From: an uncultured Alphaproteobacteria bacterium
GTDB lineage: Bacteria > Pseudomonadota > Alphaproteobacteria > Rs-D84
Reading direction: 5' to 3'
DNA length: 64,000 nt
Assembly: GCA_944392535.1 (NCBI GenBank)
Contig: CALXWY010000001.1
Coordinates: forward strand, 310,001-374,000
The translations under genes and the position numbers were made by a program. Under the pieces are notes generated by a model. The model did no database searches. It had not been told where the DNA came from and saw nothing but the letters and a program-made list of their open reading frames with translations. Each line of letters opens with the position of its first letter. Within the stretch, counting starts at the first letter, position 1. Shown here one piece after another: positions 25,392 to 35,203 of the stretch.

Positions 25392-25805
25392 ATGAGTTTA
25401 TACAAGGGTATTGAGTATATAAAAAATATTTTTTCACAAAATGTGTCGTATCCCGGCAAAGATTCTGTGCGTGATGCAGAAACATTGTCGTTTATCGGTG
25501 CGGATGCACGTTTTTTACGGGCGCGTAATGGATGTGTATATTTTTACTATTGTCCACTGAATGTCGCCGATTTAGAAGTGGCAAAATTTTTGTTGGCCAG
25601 AAATGGTATTCGGGCATCTGTTCATAACAGTCGTTTTTATTATCGGGTGCGCCCAATTTTACGCGCGCCGCGCTGTCGTATCGCCGGCAATCCAGAACGT
25701 ATGAATTTTGTGAAATCAATTGATGTTACGAATAATAAATCTGTTCCTGATTTTGAATCACGTATGCGCGAAATACAAAATCAGATGCAACAAAGGACAA
25801 AATAA
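25392..25805 (+). CDS. Small soluble protein, unknown function
   Basis: 137 residues from the ATG at 25392, chosen over a GTG at 25383 because the AAGGTGG ribosome site overlaps the GTG. No signal peptide or membrane segment. It is basic, with Tyr/Arg-rich strands in the middle (FYYCPLNVADLEVAKFLL, then RFYYRVRP) and a helical, Gln-rich C-terminus. No family recognised. It is a single-gene unit between two terminators, convergent with the SurA-like chaperone gene. The alternating helix/strand pattern suggests a small alpha/beta fold, but that is only an impression. Confidence 0.65.
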   Translation: MSLYKGIEYIKNIFSQNVSYPGKDSVRDAETLSFIGADARFLRARNGCVYFYYCPLNVADLEVAKFLLARNGIRASVHNSRFYYRVRPILRAPRCRIAGNPERMNFVKSIDVTNNKSVPDFESRMREIQNQMQQRTK

Positions 25806-25830
25806 AAATCGCCCATTTGGGCGATTTTTA
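25804..25830. terminator. Bidirectional terminator
   Basis: AAAAATCGCCC-attt-GGGCGATTTTT between the convergent genes ending at 25805 and 25828. It serves both. Confidence 0.85.
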
Positions 25831-27240
25831 TTTTGCAAAGAATCTGTTATAAACCTTTTCATTTATTTCAACCGGATATTCGCGAATCAAGAATTCGTTG
25901 TAATCGTCAATAATTTCACGATTTGACATTGTTTCCAATTCTTTACGCAATTCGGACATCTTTTTATCGTTATGTGTTGGTGCGATTTCTTGGTCAATAT
26001 GCATGACGTAAAATGCATCAGTGCCCGCCACAATTGAATTTGTTCCGATTTCGTTGTTGAATGCCGCGGTCAGAACATCCAATGGTGCACCAGATGTGCG
26101 TGACACGGTTGCTGTTTTCTTGTTGGTCATATTGCCGTTCTGGTTCAAATCAACCAAAATTTCGTTTGCACGGACATATGCCTGTTTGCGCTGTTCGTTG
26201 CGACGCCAATCAGAAACCAGATTTTGTTTCACAGATTCAAATTCGGCATTATGCGACGGAATTACGGCATCAACACGCACAATGACAAAACCCATATCTG
26301 TTTCAATTAATTCGCTTTCCATGCCTTCGTCCATATCAAATATGCGGGCAATCATGCGGTCGGTTAATAATTTATCCACTGGGCGATTTTCTGCGTCAAA
26401 TGTTCCCAGCGAAACGTATTTCGCATCATGTGATTTGGCCGCAACATCCATCGGATTGCCGGCGATTATATCATCTTCAACCATTATGGCGACATCGTAT
26501 GCCGCATCATAACTGTCTGGTTTGTCCATTTCGGCCGGAATTAAAACATATGATACGGTGCGCTGTTCCGGGATTACATGTGGGTTTTGTTCGTAAAACG
26601 CGCGTAATTCGGAATCAGACGGATTATCCGTGGTAAATTCAGAAAATTTTACCGTTGAATAATCAATCTTGCGTTCGCCATATCGGGCGTCATATGTTGC
26701 CGTAACAGCAAAATCCGCCACCGGCATTGGTACAGATAACGCGCCCAAGACATATTCACGGATAATCTGGTTGCGCAGAACGGCGGCAAATGCAGCCTCG
26801 CTATATCCGGTATTCATCAATATTGTGTCAAACAAATATGTGGAAAATTGACCATTTTCTTGGAATTCTGGGAATTCACGAATTTCACGCGCAATTTCAG
26901 AATCTGATACAACGAATCCCAAATCACGACCACGGTTTTCGGCCATTGCCTGGGTCGTTAATTTTGACAGCACAGATTGATTTAATGCATCGGTTAATGC
27001 CGAATCAGCGTAAACAACCCGCTGTTCTTCGCGGGACATGTCCGCCAACTGGGACGTTTTTTCCAAACTGAATTGTTGTATTGTTATTTCTGTGCCACCA
27101 ACGCGAACCAAGGTGGTGTCACCCGCACTGCCACCGAAAATCCATTCGGCAACACCCCATCCGACAAATGAAAACGCCAATAATGCAATCAAGATTTTTG
27201 CAACAGGTTTGTCCGCCGCATTACGTAAATATTCTAGCAT
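25828..27240 (-). CDS. SurA_N/PpiD-like periplasmic chaperone
   Basis: 470 residues: short cytoplasmic N-terminus (MLEYLRNAADKPVAK), one transmembrane helix (about 14-36), then a SurA_N-type chaperone domain with the VGGTEITIQQF strand-helix entry. A central region (about 235-345) corresponds to the PPIC/rotamase position, but its parvulin signature is weak. PpiD-type proteins are anchored in the inner membrane and help outer-membrane proteins leave the Sec channel. Divergence from tpiA is the arrangement seen in many alphaproteobacteria. With so many autotransporters and exported proteins nearby, a folding role is reasonable. Ribosome site AGGGGA. Confidence 0.85.
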   Translation of the reverse strand: MLEYLRNAADKPVAKILIALLAFSFVGWGVAEWIFGGSAGDTTLVRVGGTEITIQQFSLEKTSQLADMSREEQRVVYADSALTDALNQSVLSKLTTQAMAENRGRDLGFVVSDSEIAREIREFPEFQENGQFSTYLFDTILMNTGYSEAAFAAVLRNQIIREYVLGALSVPMPVADFAVTATYDARYGERKIDYSTVKFSEFTTDNPSDSELRAFYEQNPHVIPEQRTVSYVLIPAEMDKPDSYDAAYDVAIMVEDDIIAGNPMDVAAKSHDAKYVSLGTFDAENRPVDKLLTDRMIARIFDMDEGMESELIETDMGFVIVRVDAVIPSHNAEFESVKQNLVSDWRRNEQRKQAYVRANEILVDLNQNGNMTNKKTATVSRTSGAPLDVLTAAFNNEIGTNSIVAGTDAFYVMHIDQEIAPTHNDKKMSELRKELETMSNREIIDDYNEFLIREYPVEINEKVYNRFFAK

Positions 27241-27308
27241 TTAATCCCCTTTTGCGATACCATAGCAAAACGATATCAGAAAAATCAACGAAAAAAAGGG
27301 AATTTTCA

Positions 27309-28013
27309 ATGAAAATTATTGCAGGTAATTGGAAAATGAATGGGTCGCGCGATGCGCTGGTTAATATGGTGCGGGCGTTGCAGGATATAGATACCAGTAA
27401 TACAGTTATTTTGTGCGTTCCGTATACTATGCTGGGGGTTGATGGCGGAAATGTTTATATCGGCGCCCAGGATGCCAGTGCGCATGATAAAGGTGCATAT
27501 ACCGGTGAAGTTTCTGCCGATATGATTGCCGATACTGGGGCCCGGTATGTTATTGTGGGGCACAGCGAATGTCGCGCATATCACAACGATACAAATGATA
27601 CGGTTCGGCAAAAGGCCGCCGCTGTTATCGCCGCAGGTATGGTGCCAATTATATGTGTCGGTGAAACAATGGACGAAAAACAGGCCGGAAAAACAATGGA
27701 AGTCATTGAATCAGGGGTACGGGAATCTGTGCCGTCGGATCCAGATGGTGATGTTATTATTGCATATGAACCACGGTGGGCAATTGGGGCAGGGCTGACC
27801 CCGACAAACGCGGAAATTGCCACAGCACATAAATTGATTGCAGATACGCTGGATTCCATGGGATTAAGTAATACGCCGATTTTATATGGGGCCAGTGTCA
27901 AGGCATCTAATGCGGCGGATATCATGTCAGTGCCAAATGTCGGGGGTGTTTTGGTTGGCGGGGCGTCCTTGAAACCTGATGACCTCATACCTATAATAAC
28001 CAGTATCAAATAA
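27309..28013 (+). CDS. tpiA: Triosephosphate isomerase
   Basis: 234 residues from the ATG at 27309 (AAGGGAA ribosome site); slightly short for the family (about 250). All catalytic parts are present: N/K of GNWKMN near residue 7-9, the His of VGHSE (GHSECR rather than the common GHSERR), and the Glu of AYEPRWAIG followed by the flexible phosphate loop (GAGLTPTNAEI). A C-terminal GGASLKPDD matches the GGASL phosphate-binding signature. It interconverts glyceraldehyde-3-phosphate and dihydroxyacetone phosphate in glycolysis. grpE follows 35 bp later. Confidence 0.97.
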   Translation: MKIIAGNWKMNGSRDALVNMVRALQDIDTSNTVILCVPYTMLGVDGGNVYIGAQDASAHDKGAYTGEVSADMIADTGARYVIVGHSECRAYHNDTNDTVRQKAAAVIAAGMVPIICVGETMDEKQAGKTMEVIESGVRESVPSDPDGDVIIAYEPRWAIGAGLTPTNAEIATAHKLIADTLDSMGLSNTPILYGASVKASNAADIMSVPNVGGVLVGGASLKPDDLIPIITSIK

Positions 28014-28048
28014 GTATAGGATTATTACAGGTGATGTAAGGATATAAA

Positions 28049-28624
28049 ATGTCAGACAAAGAAATAAAAATAGATACTGTATCAGTTAATGATTTAGATT
28101 CGGCGCCCACAGCGGGTAAGGCCGCGTGCACGGATTCTGAAAATATACCTGGGGACAAGGGGGGCGAACCAATTGATATGGCCGAACAAATTGAAAAACT
28201 TAGTGCCCAGGTAACAGAATTAACGGATAAATATTTACGTGTGGCGGCGGAATTAGAAAATACACGTCGGCGTGCGGCATTGGATATTGAATCGGCGGCA
28301 CGTAATCGGGCCATGGTCATAGCCAAGAAATTCTTGCCGGTGATGGATGCAATTGAATCTGCGCAAAAGCACAGCCCAGATGACGAAGGTATAAAATCGT
28401 TGGCAATGGCAATGGATGGCGCATTTGCGCAAATTGGTATTGTCAAAATAGAATCTGTGGGCCAGGTTATGAATCCGCAATTTCATAACGCAATCCAAGT
28501 AATAGATGCACCATCCGCAGATGGAAAAAGTGTCCCGCATAATATGATTGTTGAAGAAATGCAGTCTGGGTATATGTTTGGCGACAGTGTTTTGCGTCCG
28601 GCAATGGTTGTTGTATCTAAATAA
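28049..28624 (+). CDS. grpE: Nucleotide exchange factor GrpE
   Basis: 191 residues. An acidic, disordered N-terminus leads into a long dimerising helix (AEQIEKLSAQVTELTDKYLR, about 48-67, then AELENTRRR). The C-terminal beta domain carries the family pattern NPQFHNAIQ...VVEEMQSGY-like text, here NMIVEEMQSGYMFGDSVLRPAMVVV. GrpE releases ADP from DnaK and acts as a thermosensor in the Hsp70 cycle. It follows tpiA on the same strand with its own AAGGAT ribosome site and is closed by a terminator. dnaK is not in the window. Confidence 0.95.
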   Translation: MSDKEIKIDTVSVNDLDSAPTAGKAACTDSENIPGDKGGEPIDMAEQIEKLSAQVTELTDKYLRVAAELENTRRRAALDIESAARNRAMVIAKKFLPVMDAIESAQKHSPDDEGIKSLAMAMDGAFAQIGIVKIESVGQVMNPQFHNAIQVIDAPSADGKSVPHNMIVEEMQSGYMFGDSVLRPAMVVVSK

Positions 28625-28654
28625 AAAATCCCGTTTTGTAACGGGATTTTTTTT
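28624..28654. terminator. Terminator after grpE
   Basis: AAAAAATCCCGTT/AACGGGATTTTTTTT hairpin between convergent genes. The symmetric A/T runs allow use by both strands. Confidence 0.85.
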
Positions 28655-29891
28655 ATGACAGTTTGTGAATTACCAATCCACTGCGTAATTTTGGTTCAAA
28701 CCACGTTGTCTTTGGTGGCATGATGTTGCCAGTGTCGGCAATATCAATAATTTGACGCATTGTCACAGGATACAGTGCAAATGCCACCGCCATTTCCCCA
28801 GAATCAACGCGTTTCTGCAATTCACCCAGTCCGCGAATTCCGCCAACGAAATCAATACGTTTGCTGGTGCGCAAATCACCCAGATTTAATATTTTATCAA
28901 ATACCAGATTTGACAGCACCGTTACATCCAGTACCCCAATCGGGTCGTTGTCATTGTATGTACCCGGTTTGGCGGTCAACGAATACCATTTGCCATTCAA
29001 ATACATTCCAAAGTTATGTAATTTGTTCGGTTTATAGATATCTGGACCGATTTCAGTGACGTCAAACGATTCGCGCAGTTTATCCAGAAATTCGTCCGGG
29101 GTCAGCCCATTCAAATCACGTACAACGCGGTTATAGTCAATAACGTGCAATTGACTTTCCGGGAATATTACCGCCAAGAAATAATTATATTCTTCGTTGC
29201 CGGTGTGATTCGGATTTGCGTTACGTTTTTCTTCGCCAACCAACGCCGCCGCCGCTGTTCTGTGGTGACCATCGGCAACATATAATGCCGGGATATCACG
29301 GAATATTTCGGTTATGCGTGCATTAATTGCGTCATCGTCAATTTTCCAGAATGTATGGCCAAAGCCGTCTGGGGCCACAAAGTCGTATTCAGGCGCATGT
29401 GACGCGACGTAATCTGAAACAATTTTGTTCATTTCATCAACGTCTGGGTATGCAAAGAATACTGGTTCAATGTTCGCGTTTTGGATACGAACGTGAATCA
29501 TACGATCTTCTTCTTTGTCTTTGCGGGTTAATTCATGCTTTTTGATTTTGCCGGTCATATAGTCTTCAACACTGGCGGCGGCAACCAGGCCGTATTGTGT
29601 ACGTCCATCCATTGTTTGGGCATAGATGTAATACATTTCTTTATCATCTTGGACCAACCAACCGCGTTCTTGCCACAGTTTGAAATTTTCAACCGCTTTG
29701 TCATACACCGCCGGCGAATGTTCATCCGCAATTGGATTAAAATCTATTTCTGGTTTTATAATATGTAACAGTGATTTTTCACCGGCTTCGGCCTGGGCTT
29801 CGGCAGAATTCAGAACGTCATATGGACGCGATGCAACATCAGCGGCAAATTCTTTGGGCGGACGTACGCCGGCAAATGGCTTTATTTTCAT
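28653..29891 (-). CDS. DUF1015 family protein
   Basis: 412 residues from the ATG at 29891 with AAGGAG ribosome site. An upstream in-frame start is unsupported. It shows the DUF1015 opening (IKPFAGVRPPKEFAADVASRPYDV) and the conserved YVADGHHRTAAA block near residue 205-216, followed by FLAVIFPESQLHVIDYNRVV. The family is widespread and soluble, and the DGHHR motif is reminiscent of ParB/SbnI-type nucleotide-handling folds. I do not know of an established activity for it. It is a single-gene unit, separated by about 90 bp from the hydrolase gene upstream. Confidence 0.85.
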   Translation of the reverse strand: MKIKPFAGVRPPKEFAADVASRPYDVLNSAEAQAEAGEKSLLHIIKPEIDFNPIADEHSPAVYDKAVENFKLWQERGWLVQDDKEMYYIYAQTMDGRTQYGLVAAASVEDYMTGKIKKHELTRKDKEEDRMIHVRIQNANIEPVFFAYPDVDEMNKIVSDYVASHAPEYDFVAPDGFGHTFWKIDDDAINARITEIFRDIPALYVADGHHRTAAAALVGEEKRNANPNHTGNEEYNYFLAVIFPESQLHVIDYNRVVRDLNGLTPDEFLDKLRESFDVTEIGPDIYKPNKLHNFGMYLNGKWYSLTAKPGTYNDNDPIGVLDVTVLSNLVFDKILNLGDLRTSKRIDFVGGIRGLGELQKRVDSGEMAVAFALYPVTMRQIIDIADTGNIMPPKTTWFEPKLRSGLVIHKLS

Positions 29892-29983
29892 ACTTGATAC
29901 TCCTTTGCTGTTTGAATTTATGTTGGAACATATTAAATTATACCCCCATAAATCCAAAAGGCAAACGTCCGCTGTGAAAATTT

Positions 29984-31081
29984 TTATTGCGCGTTTTGTG
30001 TAACAGTTATTGGAATGATTGTTTCTGAACGCGTGTCATCCAATGGGTGTGACTGGAACGATACAGTTGCAAAGTCAATCTTGTCCAGTTCAATTGCGCG
30101 CAATGTTCGGTTGTACATTGTATGGTAATATACCACGCGATCATGCATGTCGGTTGCAATTGTCCATTGGGTCGCAGATGGCATATTTACCGGCGCGCGG
30201 CCAACAGGGTATTCTGTACCCAATGGCACATCAAAATTGTTCAAGATATGAAACGCCTGCATCGCAGAATCATATGATGTGTCTTGCTGGATAGAATATG
30301 TCTGTAAAAATGCTGCGCGAACGAATCGCGATGGTGGGGTAAAGTCCCCCGGCAATCCCAAAAATCCAGAACCGGCACCAAACGCGTTTAACGATATCGG
30401 ACCCATCTTTATCGGACCGGCCGTGCCCGGAATCAGGTTCACGTAATTATTCAAATTCTTTAATTGCCACGGATAGTCGGGTGAATTTGTCAGTACGCCC
30501 AGTTGACTGTCATAAACGTTGGGGCGCCCGTCAACGAATTCAATGATTATTTGTTTCCCAGATGGTTCGGTGACGCGCCAGTGCGCGGTTGATGCACGTG
30601 GGTCAATGCTGGTTACGCGTATGTCTTGGATTGCATCGCGCACTTGGTCAACGGTGGAAAATCGTGACAATATCCATGATACTAATTGAAAATCAGAAAT
30701 TGTTTTTGCTTTTTCATCGGGGTCATATTCAGGGTATTCCCCGTATCCAGGAAAGTAAAATAATCCTGCGGACAGACCGGCTTCGTTCATGCCGTCTACG
30801 ACCCAGCCAGGTTCCACCACCGCCAAGCCGACATATCCGTACATCGCAGAAAATGCCATTCCGCCCGTTTCGCCATTTGGCAACATTGATTGTTGAATAT
30901 ATCCGCGTGGTACAATTGTGTACATGTTGTCCATTTCTGAGGCGCCCCATTCAATGGTGCGCGCAGTAACCACGCCGTTATCTTTGGATTTCAGGGTGAT
31001 ACCTGTACAGGCATCGGCCCCGTTTGCACTGATTAAGCCGATTGTCGCGGCCAGTGCGAAAAATAATTCTCTCTTTGCCAT
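29984..31081 (-). CDS. Choloylglycine hydrolase family (bile salt hydrolase/penicillin V acylase-like)
   Basis: 365 residues with a signal peptide ending at GADA, so that the mature enzyme starts at Cys25 (CTGITLKS). This is the autocatalytic N-terminal nucleophile of the Ntn-hydrolase fold. Other family residues are visible: R near TARTIEW, the D/N of GWVVDGMNEAGLSAGLFY, the N of TNSPDYPWQL, and a late R in YNRTLRAIELDK. The family cleaves linear amides such as conjugated bile salts or penicillin V. Substrate cannot be decided from sequence, and the periplasmic location fits Gram-negative members. A weak ribosome site precedes the ATG. Confidence 0.88.
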   Translation of the reverse strand: MAKRELFFALAATIGLISANGADACTGITLKSKDNGVVTARTIEWGASEMDNMYTIVPRGYIQQSMLPNGETGGMAFSAMYGYVGLAVVEPGWVVDGMNEAGLSAGLFYFPGYGEYPEYDPDEKAKTISDFQLVSWILSRFSTVDQVRDAIQDIRVTSIDPRASTAHWRVTEPSGKQIIIEFVDGRPNVYDSQLGVLTNSPDYPWQLKNLNNYVNLIPGTAGPIKMGPISLNAFGAGSGFLGLPGDFTPPSRFVRAAFLQTYSIQQDTSYDSAMQAFHILNNFDVPLGTEYPVGRAPVNMPSATQWTIATDMHDRVVYYHTMYNRTLRAIELDKIDFATVSFQSHPLDDTRSETIIPITVTQNAQ

Positions 31082-31160
31082 GTTGTCATTATTGCGCGTT
31101 TGAATTTTTTTTCCACAGGAAAGATTGCCACAAAATATGGTGGGGCAGGGTAAAAAAATA

Positions 31161-31187
31161 AAAATCCCTCAATCGAGGGATTTTTTA
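31161..31187 (-). terminator. Terminator of the minus-strand Pmp-like autotransporter
   Basis: AAAATCCCTC-aatc-GAGGGATTTTTT, near-symmetric. On the minus strand it lies 15 bp after the stop at 31202 and ends that transcript before the hydrolase gene. Confidence 0.8.
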
Positions 31188-31201
31188 TCGTTCGGATTTT
31201 T

Positions 31202-34200
31202 TTAGAAATCATATCTGAACTTTAACATACCGGTCTGGGAAGTGTAATCTTCGTGCAGATCCAGGTCATAGTTCAACGATACTTCCAGTCCACGATACTG
31301 GGCGGCCAATCCGATACCGAATTCACCACCAAAGCGTGACAGGCGATCCGCGTCAATCACATACGATACGTTGCCCGGCGCGTTTACTGTGGCCACAGCT
31401 GCATCAGACATAAAGTCATATGTCGCCGCTGCACGCAGTTCTGGACGGAATTTCAGTTCAGACGCCGATTCGATTTCGAACGCATACTTTACGCCCGCGA
31501 CACCGGTCAGATAGTCTGTATCCAACGCGTCAACTTCGCCCAACCAGCTCTGATATGCATCCTGGCTGATATGCAGGTAACGCATACCAACTTCTGGTGT
31601 GAAACCGGATGCAAAGTCATAACCCGTCATGATTTGACCACCGAACGAATCGACATCATATTCTGTCTTGCGTTTGAATCCATATGGATCCGCAGATTCG
31701 TCATAGTTAGCCATTGTATAATTCAATGCTGCATTGACATACCATTCGTTTGGCTTGTACTGGCCATACAGGAACAAGCTGTTCGATTCGATACCTGTAT
31801 CACGCGAATTCGAATCGACATCAGTGTCATTGTATGCATAACCGATACCCAGAGTATATTTACCGTCAATCAGTGTATCTGCACCGACAGAAATACCCCA
31901 TGTATCGCCGCTGAACTTGCCATTATATTTCGAATGGTTGTACAGACCCTGGACCCACAGGCCATAATCCGCAGATGTTAAATCACCACCACTGCGGCCG
32001 ACCGATGCACCGGACATACGACCCGCAGCCAGCGACATCACCTGGTTCTGGACAGACGATGCGACCGATTGTGCGACCGGCTTGTCATCTGGGTTCAGTT
32101 TTGCCAGTTCTTTTTCAGCATTGCCAGTCTTGCCCGCGACCAGGTCTTGTTGCGCCATCAGCGAAATCGTATTCAACACATCGTCATTTGTGTTGGCTAT
32201 GATGCTGACCGCGTTTGCCGCACCTATCGACAGGTTTGTACCCTGGGCAATTTCTTCCACTGATTTGATTGCAACAGTGATTTCACCTGTTTCACCGAAT
32301 GTGGCGTCATAGATTGCATTGTTATACACAATCTTATCTTCTGGTACTGTCACACCAAAGTTATATGTACCCACAGATCCGAACATCAGGTTCAACAGTC
32401 CGTTATCGCCAACGGTGATATTACCTGTTTCGACACGACCATACGAACCCTGGTTCAAGATTTGTGCAGTCAGTGTACCATCCAGTGTAACCTCAGACTG
32501 TTTTACGGTTGTTGTACCGATATTCAGTGTTGCACCATCCTCAATGGTCAGTGTACCGTCACCGGTAATACCGCCACCCAGCGTAGTTGTGCCGGATGCG
32601 ACCGTCACTGTGCCATTATTGTAGATGTCATTTGCAACACCTGCTGCTGTGTTATTTGCAAATGTATTTGTACCAGACAACGTTATATTTCCAGTACTAC
32701 CGCCAGACTCAACATTCGCAATCGCACCACCTCGACCAGCAGCACTATTACCAGTAAACGTGGCATTGGTGATTTCTAACACACCTGCATTAGTAATCGC
32801 CCCACCTTGACCCATTCCTGTTTTGCCAGTCATTAAGTCCGTTGTCAGGGTTGCTGTATTATCAGAAAATTCGGCACCATCTATTTTGACTTTACCCCAA
32901 GCACCATTATGTATTGCGCCACCATTTGTTGATGTGTTCGCGCTGAATAATGTGTTGTTTATGGTAGCGATATTTGCTTCACCTTGGTTTCTGATGGCGC
33001 CACCGTTCCAGCCACGATTATTTGTAAAGATTGAATCAGTAATAGTTAATACACCACCACTGTCCGATTGTAAACGAGCATTATTAATTGCGCCACCATA
33101 TTGCGCAGAATTTCCATCAAATGTAGAAGACTTTATGATTGCGTTCCCTGATTCTGCATTATAAATGGCACCGCCCGCATAATCTGCTTTGTTGCCGCTG
33201 AATGTCAGATTTTCTGCCAGTTTTAATATGCCGTTATTATAAATTGCGCCACCGTTAGAACCTTTGCTATTTAACTGTGAGCTGGCATAATTATTTATAA
33301 AATCACCATTAACAGTTAAATCACCTTCGTTATAAATGGCGCCGCCATTTGCAACTGTTTGATTCGTTGTGACAGAATTTCCAATGAAATCGCCATTGAT
33401 TGCAACTGTTGCATCATGACCTGATTCTTTGATGGAAATTGCACCACCAGTGGATGTTTTCGTAATGTCTGTATTATCGGTTGTTGCGATAACTTTATTA
33501 TTTACGAAATTACCAGTGATGTTATCAATTGATACATCTGTATTTGTGCCAGCCTTGATATAAATGGCACCACCATTTGCATATGCGTCACCGGTTGCGC
33601 TGTTGTTTTCAAAGTTTCCGTTAATGGCACCAATCTTTGTTACATCACCGGTTGCCCATTTGCCTTCGATATGAATTGCACCGCCACCTGCAGATACTAA
33701 TTTATCGCCAGATACCATTTCATCAGAATAATCTTTGTCTTCACCGACAATTTCTGCAATTGCTGCGTTACCAACAAAATTACCTGTGATACTTTCTATT
33801 GTACTTTGATACAAAGCCAGCGCACCACCATTTGCAGTTGCTTTACTTGCAGTTTCTGACTTTGTATGTGCAGAATTGTTAATAAAATCGCCATTTATTG
33901 CACCAATTGATCCACGATTATAAATCGCGCCACCCTGGGCATAGACGTCTGTTGTTAATTCTGCTGCTGCATCTTTGTGATTTTCGGCTTTATTGCCTTG
34001 GAACAGTGTGTTTGAAATTTCTGTTATAACACCTTCGGATGCATTAAAGATTGCCCCACCAGTATTTGAAGCAGAATTTTCAACAAACTGTGTATCACCA
34101 GTTAAGGATATTTTACCTTCATTATAGATAGCACCGCCATTATTAGCAGAGTTATTTTCAAACGACGCGCTTCCATTAAATGTCATACTTGAAGAACCTT

Positions 34201-35095
34201 CAAATACACCATTCCAGATTGCACCACCAGCACCAGTTGCAGAGTTATTTGCAAAAGCAGCCCCTTCGTTGAAAACGAATTCACTATCTGTTGCAGAAAT
34301 AGCTCCACCACCTTTTACGTTTCCCTCAGAAGGTGCTAACGCTGTATTGCCTGTAAACAAAGCATCACCGTTAAATGTTGCTTGTGAGCCATATAAAGAA
34401 ATTGCGCCACCCTGTCTATCTGCAACATTATCTTCAAAAATAGATTTACCCTTGAAAGTCAAAATTGCATTACCATTATCTGGCCCTAATTTATTCGGGT
34501 CTTCTTGTACATCCGCCTTAGTTGAAGCGATTGCACCACCATAACCATCACCAGTTGCAGAAGAACCAGAAAAAGAATCTTCTGGCAAATTCCATGTCCC
34601 CTTATTCCCAGAGAACTTAACATTGTCACCAAAATTAACTACATTACCACCATACAAGAAAATAGCACCCCCAGCAGAGGCGATATTTCCATTAAATTCT
34701 ACATTATTTCCAATTTCTGTTGTTGCATATTCAGAGCTATTACCTTGGGCATATATAGCACCGCCCATTTCTGCGCCGTCACTTTCAGAAAGATTGGCAT
34801 CTTGTTCTTCCGTTCTTATATAAGAAGCATTATTTGAAAAGATTGTTCCATCTTCAACAACGACACTGCCAAGATGATTCTGAACGACACCTCCCGCAAC
34901 AGCATGGTACCAATCGCTATAAACGCCATCTACAGAATTAACATCACTTTTTCCAAGTGTTAACGTACTACCATTACTTACAAAATAATGATACCCATTA
35001 AAATTTTCAGTTGGTTCGGTAACGGTGTCCGCCAACGCAGGTGTAATAAGCAATGCAGGTAAAACCGAACATGCTTTTAGCCATTTATTAGACAT
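31202..35095 (-). CDS. Pmp-like autotransporter adhesin (GGAI repeats)
   Basis: 1297 residues, AAGGAGA ribosome site. Signal peptide (ends PALAD) then a passenger (about residues 30-960) built from many repeats of the GGAI/GGAIYN and F-x-x-N/N-x-A kind. These are the hallmark of chlamydial polymorphic outer membrane proteins and related beta-helical adhesins. A C-terminal autotransporter barrel (about 1015-1297: DYGLWVQGLYNHSKYNG...) ends LKFRYDF with the terminal Phe needed for BAM-mediated insertion. It is divergent from a related autotransporter at 35942, and the two barrels are clear homologues. The 5' third of the passenger looks more AT-rich than the barrel, hinting at passenger exchange. 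Confidence 0.88.
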   Translation of the reverse strand: MSNKWLKACSVLPALLITPALADTVTEPTENFNGYHYFVSNGSTLTLGKSDVNSVDGVYSDWYHAVAGGVVQNHLGSVVVEDGTIFSNNASYIRTEEQDANLSESDGAEMGGAIYAQGNSSEYATTEIGNNVEFNGNIASAGGAIFLYGGNVVNFGDNVKFSGNKGTWNLPEDSFSGSSATGDGYGGAIASTKADVQEDPNKLGPDNGNAILTFKGKSIFEDNVADRQGGAISLYGSQATFNGDALFTGNTALAPSEGNVKGGGAISATDSEFVFNEGAAFANNSATGAGGAIWNGVFEGSSSMTFNGSASFENNSANNGGAIYNEGKISLTGDTQFVENSASNTGGAIFNASEGVITEISNTLFQGNKAENHKDAAAELTTDVYAQGGAIYNRGSIGAINGDFINNSAHTKSETASKATANGGALALYQSTIESITGNFVGNAAIAEIVGEDKDYSDEMVSGDKLVSAGGGAIHIEGKWATGDVTKIGAINGNFENNSATGDAYANGGAIYIKAGTNTDVSIDNITGNFVNNKVIATTDNTDITKTSTGGAISIKESGHDATVAINGDFIGNSVTTNQTVANGGAIYNEGDLTVNGDFINNYASSQLNSKGSNGGAIYNNGILKLAENLTFSGNKADYAGGAIYNAESGNAIIKSSTFDGNSAQYGGAINNARLQSDSGGVLTITDSIFTNNRGWNGGAIRNQGEANIATINNTLFSANTSTNGGAIHNGAWGKVKIDGAEFSDNTATLTTDLMTGKTGMGQGGAITNAGVLEITNATFTGNSAAGRGGAIANVESGGSTGNITLSGTNTFANNTAAGVANDIYNNGTVTVASGTTTLGGGITGDGTLTIEDGATLNIGTTTVKQSEVTLDGTLTAQILNQGSYGRVETGNITVGDNGLLNLMFGSVGTYNFGVTVPEDKIVYNNAIYDATFGETGEITVAIKSVEEIAQGTNLSIGAANAVSIIANTNDDVLNTISLMAQQDLVAGKTGNAEKELAKLNPDDKPVAQSVASSVQNQVMSLAAGRMSGASVGRSGGDLTSADYGLWVQGLYNHSKYNGKFSGDTWGISVGADTLIDGKYTLGIGYAYNDTDVDSNSRDTGIESNSLFLYGQYKPNEWYVNAALNYTMANYDESADPYGFKRKTEYDVDSFGGQIMTGYDFASGFTPEVGMRYLHISQDAYQSWLGEVDALDTDYLTGVAGVKYAFEIESASELKFRPELRAAATYDFMSDAAVATVNAPGNVSYVIDADRLSRFGGEFGIGLAAQYRGLEVSLNYDLDLHEDYTSQTGMLKFRYDF

Positions 35096-35203
35096 ACTTT
35101 CTCCTTTTGCTGTTTGTGAAATTTGATACCCTTCTGTTCTTTCAGCGTATCATGCCCAGAGAAACTGTCAACATAAATTATTATGAATTTTTCCCCAAAA
35201 ACA

